From Nitrospirota bacterium (GTDB lineage: Bacteria > Nitrospirota > UBA9217), in NCBI GenBank assembly GCA_020052615.1, contig JAGVOT010000060.1, positions 1 through 54,425 of the forward strand: DNA of 54,425 nt. The letters run 5' to 3'. Below are positions 1 to 8,182 of this stretch, piece after piece. Each line of letters opens with the position of its first letter. Position 1 is the first letter of the stretch. The notes beneath the pieces are model-generated. The model saw only the letters and a program-made list of their open reading frames with translations. It was not told the DNA's origin and made no database searches. The position numbers and the translations under genes are program-made.

Positions 1-165
1 CAAGAAAAGCAGCGAAGCTTTGCTTAACATAATGCTAATGCTTTGGACATTCTTTGCGACCTTTGCGCGCTTTGCGAGAAATATTCTTGCCATTTTTAGT
101 AGATTTTGATCTACCTCCGTGTCCTCCGTGGCACCGCGTGAGACGCCTCTGGTTGTAAGTAGCAT

Positions 166-1251
166 ATGGTTTCCATGAACTACTCTCCTCTTCGACATAT
201 CGGCTCGATCGTCTGGAAGCACGACCCCATCCAGCTCACGTTCTTCCTCACGAGGAAATGCAATGCCCGCTGTCCTTTCTGCTTCTACCTCTCCCGCAGG
301 GAAGCGCCTCAGGCTCCCGAACTCACCCTCGACGAGATCCGCAGGGTGTCCTCCTCCCTCGGCAGGCTGCTCTGGCTCGCCTTCTCCGGGGGAGAGATAT
401 TCCTGCGCGAGGACCTGGTCGAGATCGCGAAGGCCTTCTACAAGAACAACGGGCCTGCCATCATCCTGCTGCCCACGAACGGCCTGCTGCCCGACAGGAT
501 CCGCAAGCAGACCGAAGCGATCGTGAAACAGTGTTCCAGGAGCACGGTTGCGGTGAAGGTCTCCCTGGACGGGCCGGAAGATATTCACGATACCCTGCGG
601 CGCGTGCCGGGGGCATATCGGAAGGCACTGGAAACCGTGGACAAGCTGAGGCCGCTGCTCAAGAAGTACCCTAATTTCGAGCTCGGCATCAATACGGTCT
701 TTTGTTCCGCGAACCAGGGATACATGGACGGCCTTAGGGAATTCGTGCATAGACTCGAGGGGGTCGGAACGCATACGGTTTCGCTCGTGAGGGGGGAGGT
801 CGCAGAGGAAGGGCTGAAGGAGGTCGATCTGGACGCGTACCGGCGGACCATTGAAAAGCTCGAGGCCAATCTGAAAAGAACGCCCGGCAGCGGCTACCGG
901 TTCCGCGGCAGCCGGCTCAAGACCGCCCAGGACATCCTCCAGCGGCGGCTGATCCATGAGACGGCAAGGAAGAACGAACGGCTGATCCCCTGCTACGCAG
1001 GCAGGCTGACGCTGGTCCTGACGGAAACGGGAGAGTGCTATCCCTGCGAATCATTTGCCGACAGGATGGGGAATGTCCGTGAATGGGGATATGACGTGAA
1101 GAAGCTCCTGGCCGGCAGCGACGCGCAGGCGGCGCTCCGCGCGGTGCGGGAGAGCGGCTGCCACTGCACCCATGAATGCTACATGATGATGAACATCCTG
1201 TTCAATCCCGCGCTGTATCCGACGCTGATCAGGGAATACCTGTCGCTCTGA
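166..1251 (+). CDS. Radical SAM protein with SPASM-like C-terminus
   Basis: Probable radical SAM enzyme of 361 residues. The CxxxCxxC cluster motif is at C32, C36 and C39 (KCNARCPFCF), followed by a glycine-rich SAM-binding segment (FSGGEIFLRED). The last 70 residues carry further cysteines (PCYAG, GECYPCES, GCHCTHEC), as in SPASM/twitch auxiliary-cluster domains of peptide- or cofactor-modifying enzymes. No precursor peptide gene is visible beside it, so the substrate is unknown. An in-frame ATG at 175 is an equally plausible start; neither has a clear Shine-Dalgarno sequence. The 165 bases before it hold no gene, only a degenerate repeat-like tract. The GNAT gene follows on the same strand after 113 bp. 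Confidence 0.85.
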   Translation: MVSMNYSPLRHIGSIVWKHDPIQLTFFLTRKCNARCPFCFYLSRREAPQAPELTLDEIRRVSSSLGRLLWLAFSGGEIFLREDLVEIAKAFYKNNGPAIILLPTNGLLPDRIRKQTEAIVKQCSRSTVAVKVSLDGPEDIHDTLRRVPGAYRKALETVDKLRPLLKKYPNFELGINTVFCSANQGYMDGLREFVHRLEGVGTHTVSLVRGEVAEEGLKEVDLDAYRRTIEKLEANLKRTPGSGYRFRGSRLKTAQDILQRRLIHETARKNERLIPCYAGRLTLVLTETGECYPCESFADRMGNVREWGYDVKKLLAGSDAQAALRAVRESGCHCTHECYMMMNILFNPALYPTLIREYLSL

Positions 1252-1364
1252 CGGTCTTCTTCGATCAAGAGCAGTTCTCTTCCACCTCAACAGGGAAAGC
1301 AGCTTGACAACCCGGGATGTTTCCGGCAAGCGCGCCAACCGGCAACAAGGAGAAGAAGAAACCC

Positions 1365-1877
1365 ATGAACCGGAAGATCGTGATCAGGAACGAAACCGAT
1401 GCCGATGTGAGCGCAATAACCGAGGTGACTGCAGCCGCATTTAAGACCCTGGAGCTCAGCAATCACACTGAGCAGTTCATCATCGCGGCGCTTCGCGCCG
1501 CCAGGGCCCTCACGATATCGCTCGTCGCGGAAAAGGATGGCCGGGTGATCGGGCATATTGCCTTCTCTCCCCTGACCATTTCGGACGGCACACGAAACTG
1601 GTACGGCTTAGGACCGCTTTCGGTGCTGCCGGAGTACCAGCGGCAGGGCATCGGCAAAACCCTGATACAGGAAGGGCTGTCACGGCTGAAAGCAATGCAT
1701 GCCGGGGGATGTTGTCTTGTCGGACATCCGGATTACTACAGGAAATTCGGGTTCAAAAATATGCCGGGACTTGTGCTTGAAGGAGTTCCGCAAGAGGTCT
1801 TCTTCGCTCTCTCGTTCGACGGACATGCTCCGCAGGGCACCGTCACGTTCCACGATGGATTCAAGGCGAATTGCTGA
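1365..1877 (+). CDS. GNAT-family N-acetyltransferase
   Basis: GCN5-related acetyltransferase of 170 residues, transferring an acetyl group from acetyl-CoA to an unknown amine. The acetyl-CoA-binding loop is visible as a Q/RxxGxG/A-type motif (YQRQGIGKTLIQEG), preceded by a GPLSVLPEYQ beta strand; the C-terminal VGHPDYYRKFGF segment is typical of the YhbS-like branch. The reading frame is open from 1317, but ATG 1365 is preceded by AAGGAG at good spacing, so I use it. It is followed by an attC-like hairpin at about 2026-2085, which raises the possibility that the gene once moved as an integron cassette; that is inference. Confidence 0.85.
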   Translation: MNRKIVIRNETDADVSAITEVTAAAFKTLELSNHTEQFIIAALRAARALTISLVAEKDGRVIGHIAFSPLTISDGTRNWYGLGPLSVLPEYQRQGIGKTLIQEGLSRLKAMHAGGCCLVGHPDYYRKFGFKNMPGLVLEGVPQEVFFALSFDGHAPQGTVTFHDGFKANC

Positions 1878-2025
1878 CAACGGCATCAGCCCGACGATCG
1901 TTCTGCGCGCACCCGGGGGTAAGCCCGAATCATTTAACAACCACTCAAAATACTTTTTCAACAGCCTGTTAACTCTCAGTCGGAGGTCTGTGCCCCGCAG
2001 GAAAAAATGGCTCAGCAATAGGGCT

Positions 2026-2085
2026 AGCCAACAAGTCGTTCGAGTCCCGCGCTCTGCGGCGCGGGGCTCAACTCGTCGTTCTCAC
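2026..2085 (+). other. Degenerate attC-like recombination hairpin
   Basis: Imperfect inverted repeat of about 60 bp lying 150 bp after the GNAT gene. The left arm begins AGCCAAC (near the RYYYAAC core) and runs into AAGTCGTTCGAGTCCCGCGC; the right arm is GCGCGGGGCTCAAC then TCGTCGTT. Folding the arms gives a long GC stem, one extra-helical G, a three-base mismatched stretch and an AAC/GTT outer pair, the order of parts known for integron attC sites. The right core (GTTCTCA) departs from GTTRRRY, so the site may be inactive. No integrase is in the window. The rest of 1878-2107 shows nothing else. Confidence 0.4.
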
Positions 2086-2107
2086 TTCGCCCCCCCCTTT
2101 TCCCCTC

Positions 2108-3544
2108 TTATCCCTCTACCCTCCGGAACACATCCTGCTTGATCCACAGCCAGAACAGGCTTTTGAGCCCCGTGAACGCCGCCCGCATGTCGGGAAGGCT
2201 CCTGATGCCCAGGACCCGCCGGACGAGGAACCGCGGCCGGGAATAGAACTTCTTGAAGGCGATCCGGCGGAGTTTGGCGATCTGGTCGCGTGTCATGGTG
2301 TAGGGCACGAAGGCCGCGCCCTGGTAGGTGTAGTCGGTGAGGTCGTTCGAGAGCGTTCCGTAGCGTTCGGCATGGTCATAGAGCTCGGCCCCGGGAAAGG
2401 GCGTGATGCAGTGGAAATTCGCCACGTCCGGATCGAGCTCGCAGGCGAACTCGATGGTCTGGAGCGCCTCTTCGTAGGTCTCGCCGGGTATGCCGACAAG
2501 GAACGGCGTGAGCACGCGGAGGCCCGCCTTCTTCGCCAGCCGCACTGCCGTACGGATCTGCTCAACCGTTGTCCCCTTCCTGATGGCGTTCAGGTTCTTC
2601 TGCACGCCGCTCTCCGCCCCCAGGAGGATCGCCCAGCACCCTGCGTCCTTGAACGCCCGCAGGAGCTCCCCGTCCACCTGGTTCACGCAGGCGGAGGCGA
2701 ACCAGGTGAAGTCGAGCTTCCTGCGCCTGATCTCCCTTGTCAGCGCCATGGCCCGGTCGCGGTCGGCTGCGAGCGTATCGTCGATGAACTTGATCTCGCG
2801 GTATCCCTGGGCCAGGCATTGCTCGATCTCCGCCATCACGTTATCGATGCTCCGGTACCTTATGCCGCTCGCCCGCTCCTTGTCCATCTGGAAGCAGTAG
2901 ATGCAGTGCCGGTTGCAGCCGCGCGAGGTCATGATCACGGCAACGGGTTTTCTCCGGTACGTGGCAGGCGGCGGAATGTACCTGTCCGCGTTGTCGAGCA
3001 GGTCCCGCGCGGGAAAGGGCAGCCTGTCCAGGTCCGTGATCAGGGGACGGGGAGGGTTCTTCGTGATACCCGCGCCCGTCCGAAAGACGACCCCCGGGAC
3101 ATCGGCAAGCCCGGCTTTCCGGCTAATCCGGTCGAGCATCTCCACCACGGTCAGCTCGCCCTCGCCCGTGACAACAGCATCGATCTCCGGCGCCTCCACA
3201 AGACACTTCTCCTGGACCGCGATCGGATAGGGCCCGCCCACGGCAATGAACGCACGTGGCAGGACGCGCCTGATCTCTCTTGCCGCCGCCTGTGCCTTGT
3301 TCCAGCCGAAAGCGGTGGAGTAGAGGCCTGCGAAGTCCGGGCAATGCGCTTTCACCCTGTCCAGGACCCCGGCGGCGGAGAGGAAAGCGCCGTTCAGGAA
3401 GATGACCTCGTGACCGGCCTGCCTGAGCGCGGCCGCAACGGAGAGCGTGCCGACCGGCTGCCAGTAGTTGATCTGGGCGGCAGCGGTCTTTGAGGGAAAG
3501 ATGTCTTCCGGCGTCCAGGAGGGAATGATGAGAGCGCATTTCAT
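2108..3544 (-). CDS. B12-binding-domain radical SAM protein
   Basis: Protein of 478 residues with an N-terminal cobalamin-binding-like Rossmann domain (about 1-140; PVGTLSVAAALRQAGHEV) and a central radical SAM domain whose cluster motif is SRGCNRHCIYCFQMD (CxxxCxxC). An E/GESG-type segment (LLGAESGVQ) and a helical C-terminal tail complete the class B methyltransferase/BchE-like layout. The family acts on tetrapyrroles, lipids, hopanoids and polyketides, and the substrate cannot be read from sequence. Its ATG overlaps the stop codon of the FAD oxidoreductase upstream (ATGA, 3541-3544), so the two are almost certainly translated together and probably act in one pathway. Confidence 0.88.
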   Translation of the reverse strand: MKCALIIPSWTPEDIFPSKTAAAQINYWQPVGTLSVAAALRQAGHEVIFLNGAFLSAAGVLDRVKAHCPDFAGLYSTAFGWNKAQAAAREIRRVLPRAFIAVGGPYPIAVQEKCLVEAPEIDAVVTGEGELTVVEMLDRISRKAGLADVPGVVFRTGAGITKNPPRPLITDLDRLPFPARDLLDNADRYIPPPATYRRKPVAVIMTSRGCNRHCIYCFQMDKERASGIRYRSIDNVMAEIEQCLAQGYREIKFIDDTLAADRDRAMALTREIRRRKLDFTWFASACVNQVDGELLRAFKDAGCWAILLGAESGVQKNLNAIRKGTTVEQIRTAVRLAKKAGLRVLTPFLVGIPGETYEEALQTIEFACELDPDVANFHCITPFPGAELYDHAERYGTLSNDLTDYTYQGAAFVPYTMTRDQIAKLRRIAFKKFYSRPRFLVRRVLGIRSLPDMRAAFTGLKSLFWLWIKQDVFRRVEG

Positions 3545-4980
3545 GACGAGGCCGCCCCTGCGAGCAGCTGCTCCCGCGCCGGCGCGGGCGCGGCGCGCAG
3601 TATCTCGTTCGCCGCGGCAATGCCCGATCCCATGGCATGGTCCATGTTGTGATACCGGAACATGCCTCCCCTGCCGATGACCTTGAGGTTCCGGAAGCGC
3701 CCCAGATAGTCAAGCACCGCGTCCGCATGCTCCCGGTAGTCGATTGTAAAGAGCGGATAGGCGCGCGGCACGCGCACCACGCAGGAGCCGATGACCTCGG
3801 CCCCGGTGATGAATCCCATGCGGCAGAGGTGCTTCACCGTCATGGCGGTGAGATCCTCGTCGCCGGCGCTCCAGATGCTGTCTCCCCGGAAGCAGAAATA
3901 TTCGGCCACAATGTGCGTCTTGCCCACGGGAGCCAAGGCGGGGCTCCAGTTCTTCGGCTCATGGATCCTGCCGAAGGGGATGGCCTGCTCGGGCAGGTAC
4001 ATCCAGGTGAGATCGGTCACCTGGTCGCGGTCGATCATGATCGTCGAGACGACCAGGTCGCGGTAGGCGAGCTTCGCCGCGGCCCGCCGGACCTCCTCGG
4101 GAGGCGCGGGACTAAGGCTGGCGAGCAGCGCCGTCAGCGGGATGCTCGATATATAGTCCCTGCCCGAGGCGTTGTACAGCTCCCGGCCCTGCCGGAGCAT
4201 CACGTTCGTGATGAAGGACCCGTCATGGTCGACCCGGCATACCCGCGTATCGGTCCGCACGCTGCTGCCGCTCTCGATCTCGCCCTGCAGCCGGTCGGCG
4301 ATCATACCGATCCCTTCCCGCGGGTAGAGGAACGTATCGGCCAGCGTGTGGATGTCGTTCCCGCGACCCTTCGTGAAGGCGTTCCTGATCGCTTCCCAGA
4401 GGGAGAGCCCCTCGATGCGGCGGGCGACCCACTCCGCGCCGATCTCCCGGCACCCGATGCCCCAGACCTTCTCGCTGTATTCCCGGAAGTACAGGTCGAA
4501 CATGGCGCGGCCGAAGCGGTTCACGACCCAGTCCTCCAGCGAGACGATGGGGGGACGGAAGAGCGCGCTCCGGATGTTCTGCGCGGCATAATCGGCCAGG
4601 ATGCGAGCGGTCGTGGGGAGGCCCATGCCGAAGACCGCGTTCACCGGCGTCAGGGGGTAATCGAAATACCTGCCCCGCATGTGGATCTGGCTCGTCCGCG
4701 GCACCTCAAGGCAGTCGTCCCCGAGGAGGACCCGGACAAAATCCTCGATGGCCCGGTCATGGGTGATGAACCGGTGGCCGCCGAGGTCAAAGCGGAACCC
4801 CTCATGCTCGATCGTCCGCGACAGGCCCCCGACAGCGGGGCCGGCCTCGACGACGGTAACGTTTTTGCCTGCTCTCGTGAGCACGCATCCTGCGGCAAGG
4901 CCCGCGAGCCCTGCGCCGAGTATCATGGTCTGGTCTGATGGGGTATGCATGACGATGTGGACCTTCGGAGCAGCACTCAC
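3541..4980 (-). CDS. NAD(P)/FAD-dependent oxidoreductase (protoporphyrinogen oxidase / amine-oxidase-like)
   Basis: Flavoprotein of up to 479 residues. A GxGxxG dinucleotide fold is near the N-terminus (MILGAGLAGLAAG), followed by VVEAGPAVGGLSRT and a second FAD contact RFDLGGHRFITHD, typical of the UDP-galactopyranose mutase/protoporphyrinogen oxidase/amine oxidase superfamily. Similar enzymes often sit in surface-polysaccharide or lipid-modification loci. An in-frame ATG at 4950 is an alternative start. The gene overlaps the following B12-radical SAM gene by four bases. A MITE-like repeat starts about 24 bp upstream of its start. Confidence 0.82.
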   Translation of the reverse strand: MSAAPKVHIVMHTPSDQTMILGAGLAGLAAGCVLTRAGKNVTVVEAGPAVGGLSRTIEHEGFRFDLGGHRFITHDRAIEDFVRVLLGDDCLEVPRTSQIHMRGRYFDYPLTPVNAVFGMGLPTTARILADYAAQNIRSALFRPPIVSLEDWVVNRFGRAMFDLYFREYSEKVWGIGCREIGAEWVARRIEGLSLWEAIRNAFTKGRGNDIHTLADTFLYPREGIGMIADRLQGEIESGSSVRTDTRVCRVDHDGSFITNVMLRQGRELYNASGRDYISSIPLTALLASLSPAPPEEVRRAAAKLAYRDLVVSTIMIDRDQVTDLTWMYLPEQAIPFGRIHEPKNWSPALAPVGKTHIVAEYFCFRGDSIWSAGDEDLTAMTVKHLCRMGFITGAEVIGSCVVRVPRAYPLFTIDYREHADAVLDYLGRFRNLKVIGRGGMFRYHNMDHAMGSGIAAANEILRAAPAPAREQLLAGAASS

Positions 4981-5003
4981 GACGCAAACGCAAGTCGTTT
5001 CGT

Positions 5004-5120
5004 TGTGTCGTCATTGCGAGCGACCGGAGGGAGCACGGCGATCTCGCCGTAAACCAGGGTGTGCTTCCCCCGCTTTTATCGTGCGGGGGCAGGCTTGCCT
5101 GCGCACGTCGCAATGACACA
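5004..5120. repeat. MITE/REP-like element with imperfect terminal inverted repeats
   Basis: Intergenic element of about 117 bp. Its left end is TGTGTCGTCATTGCGA (5004-5019) and its right end TCGCAATGACACA (5108-5120), reverse complements apart from a three-base gap. Inside is a second hairpin (CCCCCGC...GCGGGGG, about 5067-5088). The TCATTGCGAGCGA-type end is a word I associate with dispersed non-coding repeats in several GC-rich bacterial groups. No transposase is present. Confidence 0.6.
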
Positions 5121-5221
5121 GCGACAAGTGAGTTCCCATCGGCACTTTACCACGGAAGAGCAGGCGGGACGGCGACTCCGGCCGTGGCCGGGACCGTCGG
5201 GGAGACAGGCGGTCCGCTGGA

Positions 5222-5683
5222 CTACCGCGCGATCAGCACCGGGACCTCCGCCTGATTGGCGATCTCCCTGCTCACGCTGCCCATCATGAGCGTATGGAGC
5301 CTCCTGCCCCTCGATCCGACGATGATCATTTCCGCGCCTTCTTCCTTTGCCGCTGCGAGGACCTCATCGGCGGGATGCCCCTGCTTCACCACGGTCTTGA
5401 TGCCGGTGACGCCTTTTCGGACCAGTTCCTGCTGGTAATGCTCCAGAACGGCCCGGGCCTTCTTGTCGAGGGCGTCCTGGTATGCGGTTCCCTGCAGCTG
5501 TTCCTTCAGCGTGGACAGCTCGGCCATGCCCAGCATCTCGTCCATCAGGGATTTGCCCTCGATCTTCTCGACGTACAGCAGCACGACCGTTTCGGGCCGC
5601 GTGCAGGAAAAGAGTCCGGCGAAGGTATCGATGGTCGTCTGTGAGCCCTTGCTGTCATCGACGGCGATCAGAACTTTTTTCAT
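5222..5683 (-). CDS. Universal stress protein (UspA family)
   Basis: Single-domain USP of 153 residues. The N-terminus MKKVLIAVDDSKGS is the conserved beta1/ATP-site strand. The C-terminal VGSRGRRLHTLMMGSVS is close to the G-2x-G-9x-G(S/T) nucleotide loop but one residue short between the second and third glycines; ATP-binding status is therefore uncertain. It is the last gene of the tight run TusA, 61-residue membrane protein, 70-residue membrane protein, USP (gaps of 14-33 bp), so it is probably co-expressed with sulfur-carrier functions. No intrinsic terminator with a T-run follows it. Confidence 0.9.
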   Translation of the reverse strand: MKKVLIAVDDSKGSQTTIDTFAGLFSCTRPETVVLLYVEKIEGKSLMDEMLGMAELSTLKEQLQGTAYQDALDKKARAVLEHYQQELVRKGVTGIKTVVKQGHPADEVLAAAKEEGAEMIIVGSRGRRLHTLMMGSVSREIANQAEVPVLIAR

Positions 5684-5710
5684 CTCAGCTCCTTGGGATG
5701 ATCTTTCAGA

Positions 5711-5923
5711 CTACTCCGTGTCTTCCTTGTACAGGCTCTTGTAGTAATCCTGCGTCTTCGCATCGATGCCTTCAACGGAATCGCCGGTGCTGCCGTACCC
5801 GCCCGCTTCGGCGGATTCGAAATAGCCGACCTGCACCCCGCTTTTCGATGAAAGCGCATAGCCCGCCGTCGCCCCGACGATGCCGACAACTGCCGCAAGA
5901 AGGATCCAGAACCCTGTTTTCAT
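5711..5923 (-). CDS. Small single-pass membrane protein, paralogue of the 61-residue neighbour
   Basis: Protein of 70 residues with one N-terminal transmembrane helix (about 5-25, FWILLAAVVGIVGATAGYAL) and a short hydrophilic tail ending IDAKTQDYYKSLYKEDTE. The tail motif D-x-KTQ-x-YYK-x-L-x-KE is shared with the protein encoded at 5957-6142, and both start MK(T/S)xFWI, so the two genes are tandem paralogues. Nothing in the sequence identifies a known family. The position between TusA and USP suggests a membrane role linked to the sulfur transporter, perhaps as an accessory subunit; that is inference. Confidence 0.75.
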   Translation of the reverse strand: MKTGFWILLAAVVGIVGATAGYALSSKSGVQVGYFESAEAGGYGSTGDSVEGIDAKTQDYYKSLYKEDTE

Positions 5924-5956
5924 GCCCCTGCCTCCCCGAGATGAATGCCCGCCGCC

Positions 5957-6142
5957 CTACTCTTCCTTCAGCAGGTCCTTGTAATATTCCTGCGTCTTCG
6001 TATCGAGCTGCGCACCGGCCTTGACCTTGTTAGGCCCGCCGCCGATGATGCCGGCCTCGACGAACGGCGGCAGACTGTAGCCGATGAGGAATCCCGTGAA
6101 TCCCATCACGATGACCACCACGATCCAGAATGTGCTCTTCAT
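5957..6142 (-). CDS. Small single-pass membrane protein
   Basis: Protein of 61 residues: transmembrane helix at about 5-24 (FWIVVVIVMGFTGFLIGYSL), a proline/glycine linker (PPFVEAG, GGGPNK), then LDTKTQEYYKDLLKEE. The C-terminal motif repeats that of the neighbouring 70-residue protein. The gene starts 14 bp after the TusA gene and is preceded by a good ribosome-binding site (GGAGGCG). Function unknown; membrane topology with the charged tail on one face and co-transcription with TusA are the only clues. Confidence 0.75.
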   Translation of the reverse strand: MKSTFWIVVVIVMGFTGFLIGYSLPPFVEAGIIGGGPNKVKAGAQLDTKTQEYYKDLLKEE

Positions 6143-6157
6143 GGGACGTACGCCTCC

Positions 6158-6433
6158 TTACCGGGCCAGGGCGGCGACATCGGCCGTTTTCTTGATCTTC
6201 CACACGTACTTTCCGTTCGCCATGTTCTTTTCCACGATCTCATTTCCCTGGGCCTCGCACATCGCGGCGATCGACTCCGACGAGGAGGGGTTGTCAAAGA
6301 CCAGCTCGACAATGTCCCCGGTCTTCATCTTTTCGAGCGCCTTCTTCGTGTAGATCTGCGGGTGGGGGCATACGTATCCCGTTACGTCCAGCATAAAGAG
6401 CCCTTCCGTTTTTTTCTCGAATTTCATTGCCAT
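6158..6433 (-). CDS. TusA-family sulfurtransferase/sulfur carrier
   Basis: Protein of 91 residues with the TusA signature LDVTGYVCPHPQ: Cys22 is the persulfide-carrying residue, in the CPxP context of the family. TusA proteins relay sulfane sulfur between sulfurtransferases and acceptors in the cytoplasm. It follows the YeeE/YedE transporter gene (174 bp apart) as in known TsuA-TusA pairs, in which imported thiosulfate or other sulfur compounds are passed to TusA. The ATG is preceded by AAGGAGG at 9 bp. Unlike the TusA-like protein at 10909-11142, this copy keeps its cysteine. Confidence 0.92.
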   Translation of the reverse strand: MAMKFEKKTEGLFMLDVTGYVCPHPQIYTKKALEKMKTGDIVELVFDNPSSSESIAAMCEAQGNEIVEKNMANGKYVWKIKKTADVAALAR

Positions 6434-6561
6434 GGCTGTACCCTCCTTGTGAAGTTGATCAAAAACAAAGGCTTCAACGCTGAATTACGCTGATATACCT
6501 ATGATCTTTTATGAAGCAAGGCGTCAACAGCGTTCATCATAATTCGATCATATTTTTTCTG

Positions 6562-6590
6562 CGTTGAATGAACTGTTTGCTTGTTCAACG
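6562..6590. repeat. Perfect 7-bp inverted repeat between the transporter and TusA genes
   Basis: CGTTGAA (6562-6568) and TTCAACG (6584-6590) flank a 15-base loop in the 174-bp gap between the transporter gene end and the TusA start. Further copies of the word TTCAACGC/GCGTTCA occur at about 6475 and 6525, so the gap may carry a degraded short repeat or a processing hairpin. No T-run follows, so it is not a standard terminator. Confidence 0.4.
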
Positions 6591-6607
6591 TCCAGAATGA
6601 AAGTCCA

Positions 6608-8050
6608 TTACAGATCGAACGCCGCCATTTCCTTTGCCATCTGCCGCTCTGTCCACCAGTTGAAGAACTTGACGCCGATGTAGGCGCCGCCGATCATGCC
6701 GATGCCGAACAGCCAGCCCGACGCGTCTCCCAGGGCGACACGGGCGAAGAAGGCCCCGACGTTGCACCCGAGGCCCAGACGGGACCCGATCCCCATGAGC
6801 GCGCCCCCGACGATCGCCCAGACCGCGAGCTCTTTCGTGGGTTTTTTGAACTTGAACTCGTTGCTGAGCAGCGCCATCACTGCCGCTCCGCCGATCAGGG
6901 CGAGGGACATCCAGTCCGCCGGGTTGATGGCGGGATTGGGAATGCCGTTGTTCAGGCCGAAATAGATGTTGTCCATGTTGTCCCAGCCGAGCTTGTTGAA
7001 CACCCATCCTACCCACTGCGCTTCCTGGGTCGTCACGTACCAGTACCCGGGATCGAAGACCGTGCCCGAGACCGACAGGCCGAAATCGTGCCCCAACCTC
7101 GAGAGGAGCGTGCCGGCGTTCCTGACGCCGAATTTGATCCGCAGACCTTCGATCACGAGCATCTGGAGCCCGCAGGCAATGCCGAGGAACAATCCGGCGA
7201 GGGCCGTCCGTTTCGACGATGCGATCATGCCCCACCAGCCGAGAAGCTCTTCCGCAAAGGTCGCGCTTTTCCCTGCCTTGGCAAGCTTGTTCAAATGGTT
7301 CTTTCTGACCCAGAACAGATACACGACCACCAGCAGCACCGCCGCGGGGAGCACGACGCCGACCAGGAAGTCGCCGAGGAACGCCCCCGCGAACGAAGCG
7401 TCCTTGAGCCCGAGCATTTCGGAGAACTTCACGATCGGCTGGTTCCATATGTAGCCGGCGAGATACTGGTCCACCCACCCGTCACCGGCGTTGATGGCCG
7501 CGGGCAGCTTCTTTGCCAGGGCCGACTCGTGCCAAGACTGGGGCACGAGCCTGTTGAACCATCCGCCGATGTCCACGAACGTCGCCTGGGTGATGCTGAT
7601 CGACAGCACCACGAGCAGGGACACGCCGTTGCCCTCGCCGGTCTTGTACAGGGAGCCCGAAGCGCAGCCGCCGGCGAAGACCATCCCGACGCCGAAGACG
7701 AGCCCCGCGATGGTCGCGGCGATGCTGGTCGGAGCGGCATGGAACGTGCTCATGCCCGTTGCGGTCACGAAGGCGGAGACGAAACTGAACAGGATCGTGG
7801 CGATCATGATGCCGACCACCATGCGGGGCACTCCCACCGCGAAGAGGTCCCTGAACGCCGAGGCGAAACAGAACCGGCCGTACTGCAGGCACATGCCGTA
7901 GATAAAACCGAACCACAAGTAGGCCGAGATGTAGATGTAGTACTCATGGACGGCAAAGCTCAGAATGCTGACCAGGATAAGGAACCCGACGATGCCCAGT
8001 GCCCAGCGCTGGTTCTTTGCTTCCCTCATTGTCGCCTCGTTCATTTCCAC
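6608..8050 (-). CDS. YeeE/YedE-family (TsuA-like) sulfur-compound transporter
   Basis: Polytopic inner-membrane protein of 480 residues related to the thiosulfate transporter TsuA. Diagnostic segments are QYGRFCFASAFRD near residue 60, GGCASGSLYKTGEG in the centre and GLGCNVGAFFARVALGD near the C-terminus. These conserved Cys-containing loops form the substrate relay in the structurally known family member. At least nine hydrophobic helices are visible. The start is a GTG at 8050 with AGGAGG seven bases before it; ATG 8044 is an alternative. A sigma-54 promoter (8124-8139) and an activator palindrome (8183-8206) lie upstream. TusA and the small membrane proteins follow. Confidence 0.92.
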   Translation of the reverse strand: MEMNEATMREAKNQRWALGIVGFLILVSILSFAVHEYYIYISAYLWFGFIYGMCLQYGRFCFASAFRDLFAVGVPRMVVGIMIATILFSFVSAFVTATGMSTFHAAPTSIAATIAGLVFGVGMVFAGGCASGSLYKTGEGNGVSLLVVLSISITQATFVDIGGWFNRLVPQSWHESALAKKLPAAINAGDGWVDQYLAGYIWNQPIVKFSEMLGLKDASFAGAFLGDFLVGVVLPAAVLLVVVYLFWVRKNHLNKLAKAGKSATFAEELLGWWGMIASSKRTALAGLFLGIACGLQMLVIEGLRIKFGVRNAGTLLSRLGHDFGLSVSGTVFDPGYWYVTTQEAQWVGWVFNKLGWDNMDNIYFGLNNGIPNPAINPADWMSLALIGGAAVMALLSNEFKFKKPTKELAVWAIVGGALMGIGSRLGLGCNVGAFFARVALGDASGWLFGIGMIGGAYIGVKFFNWWTERQMAKEMAAFDL

Positions 8051-8123
8051 CTCATGACCTCCTGGCTGCTGTTTTCTTTTGTTCCCGTCCCGGTACGCTT
8101 CTTACGTGAGTCGCTGATCTATC

Positions 8124-8139
8124 TGCAAGGATGTTGCCA
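8124..8139 (-). promoter_or_regulatory. Sigma-54 (-24/-12) promoter of the transporter unit
   Basis: Reading the minus strand, TGGCAA-CATCC-TTGCA fits the TGGCAC-N5-TTGCW consensus with one change. It lies 74 bp before the transporter start and 47 bp downstream of the palindrome at 8183-8206. The sequence GGTTAG just before it is shared with the second sigma-54 promoter in the window. Confidence 0.75.
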
Positions 8140-8182
8140 TGTCTAACCGTCGAATATTTCGATGATTCTCCGGTCCGCCCGG

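Noticed and set aside
1-165. Possible regulatory or RNA element before the first gene
   Set aside because: Contains only degenerate CTCCGTGTCCTCCGTGG-type repeat words and no promoter or structure I can support.
5059-5289. Plus-strand small open frames across the repeat and the USP gene end
   Set aside because: They are built from the MITE-like sequence and antisense USP; no start signals.
6581-8146. Plus-strand open frame of 521 codons opposite the transporter
   Set aside because: Antisense to a clear YeeE/YedE gene; low-complexity Arg/Glu/His-rich translation typical of GC-rich shadow frames.
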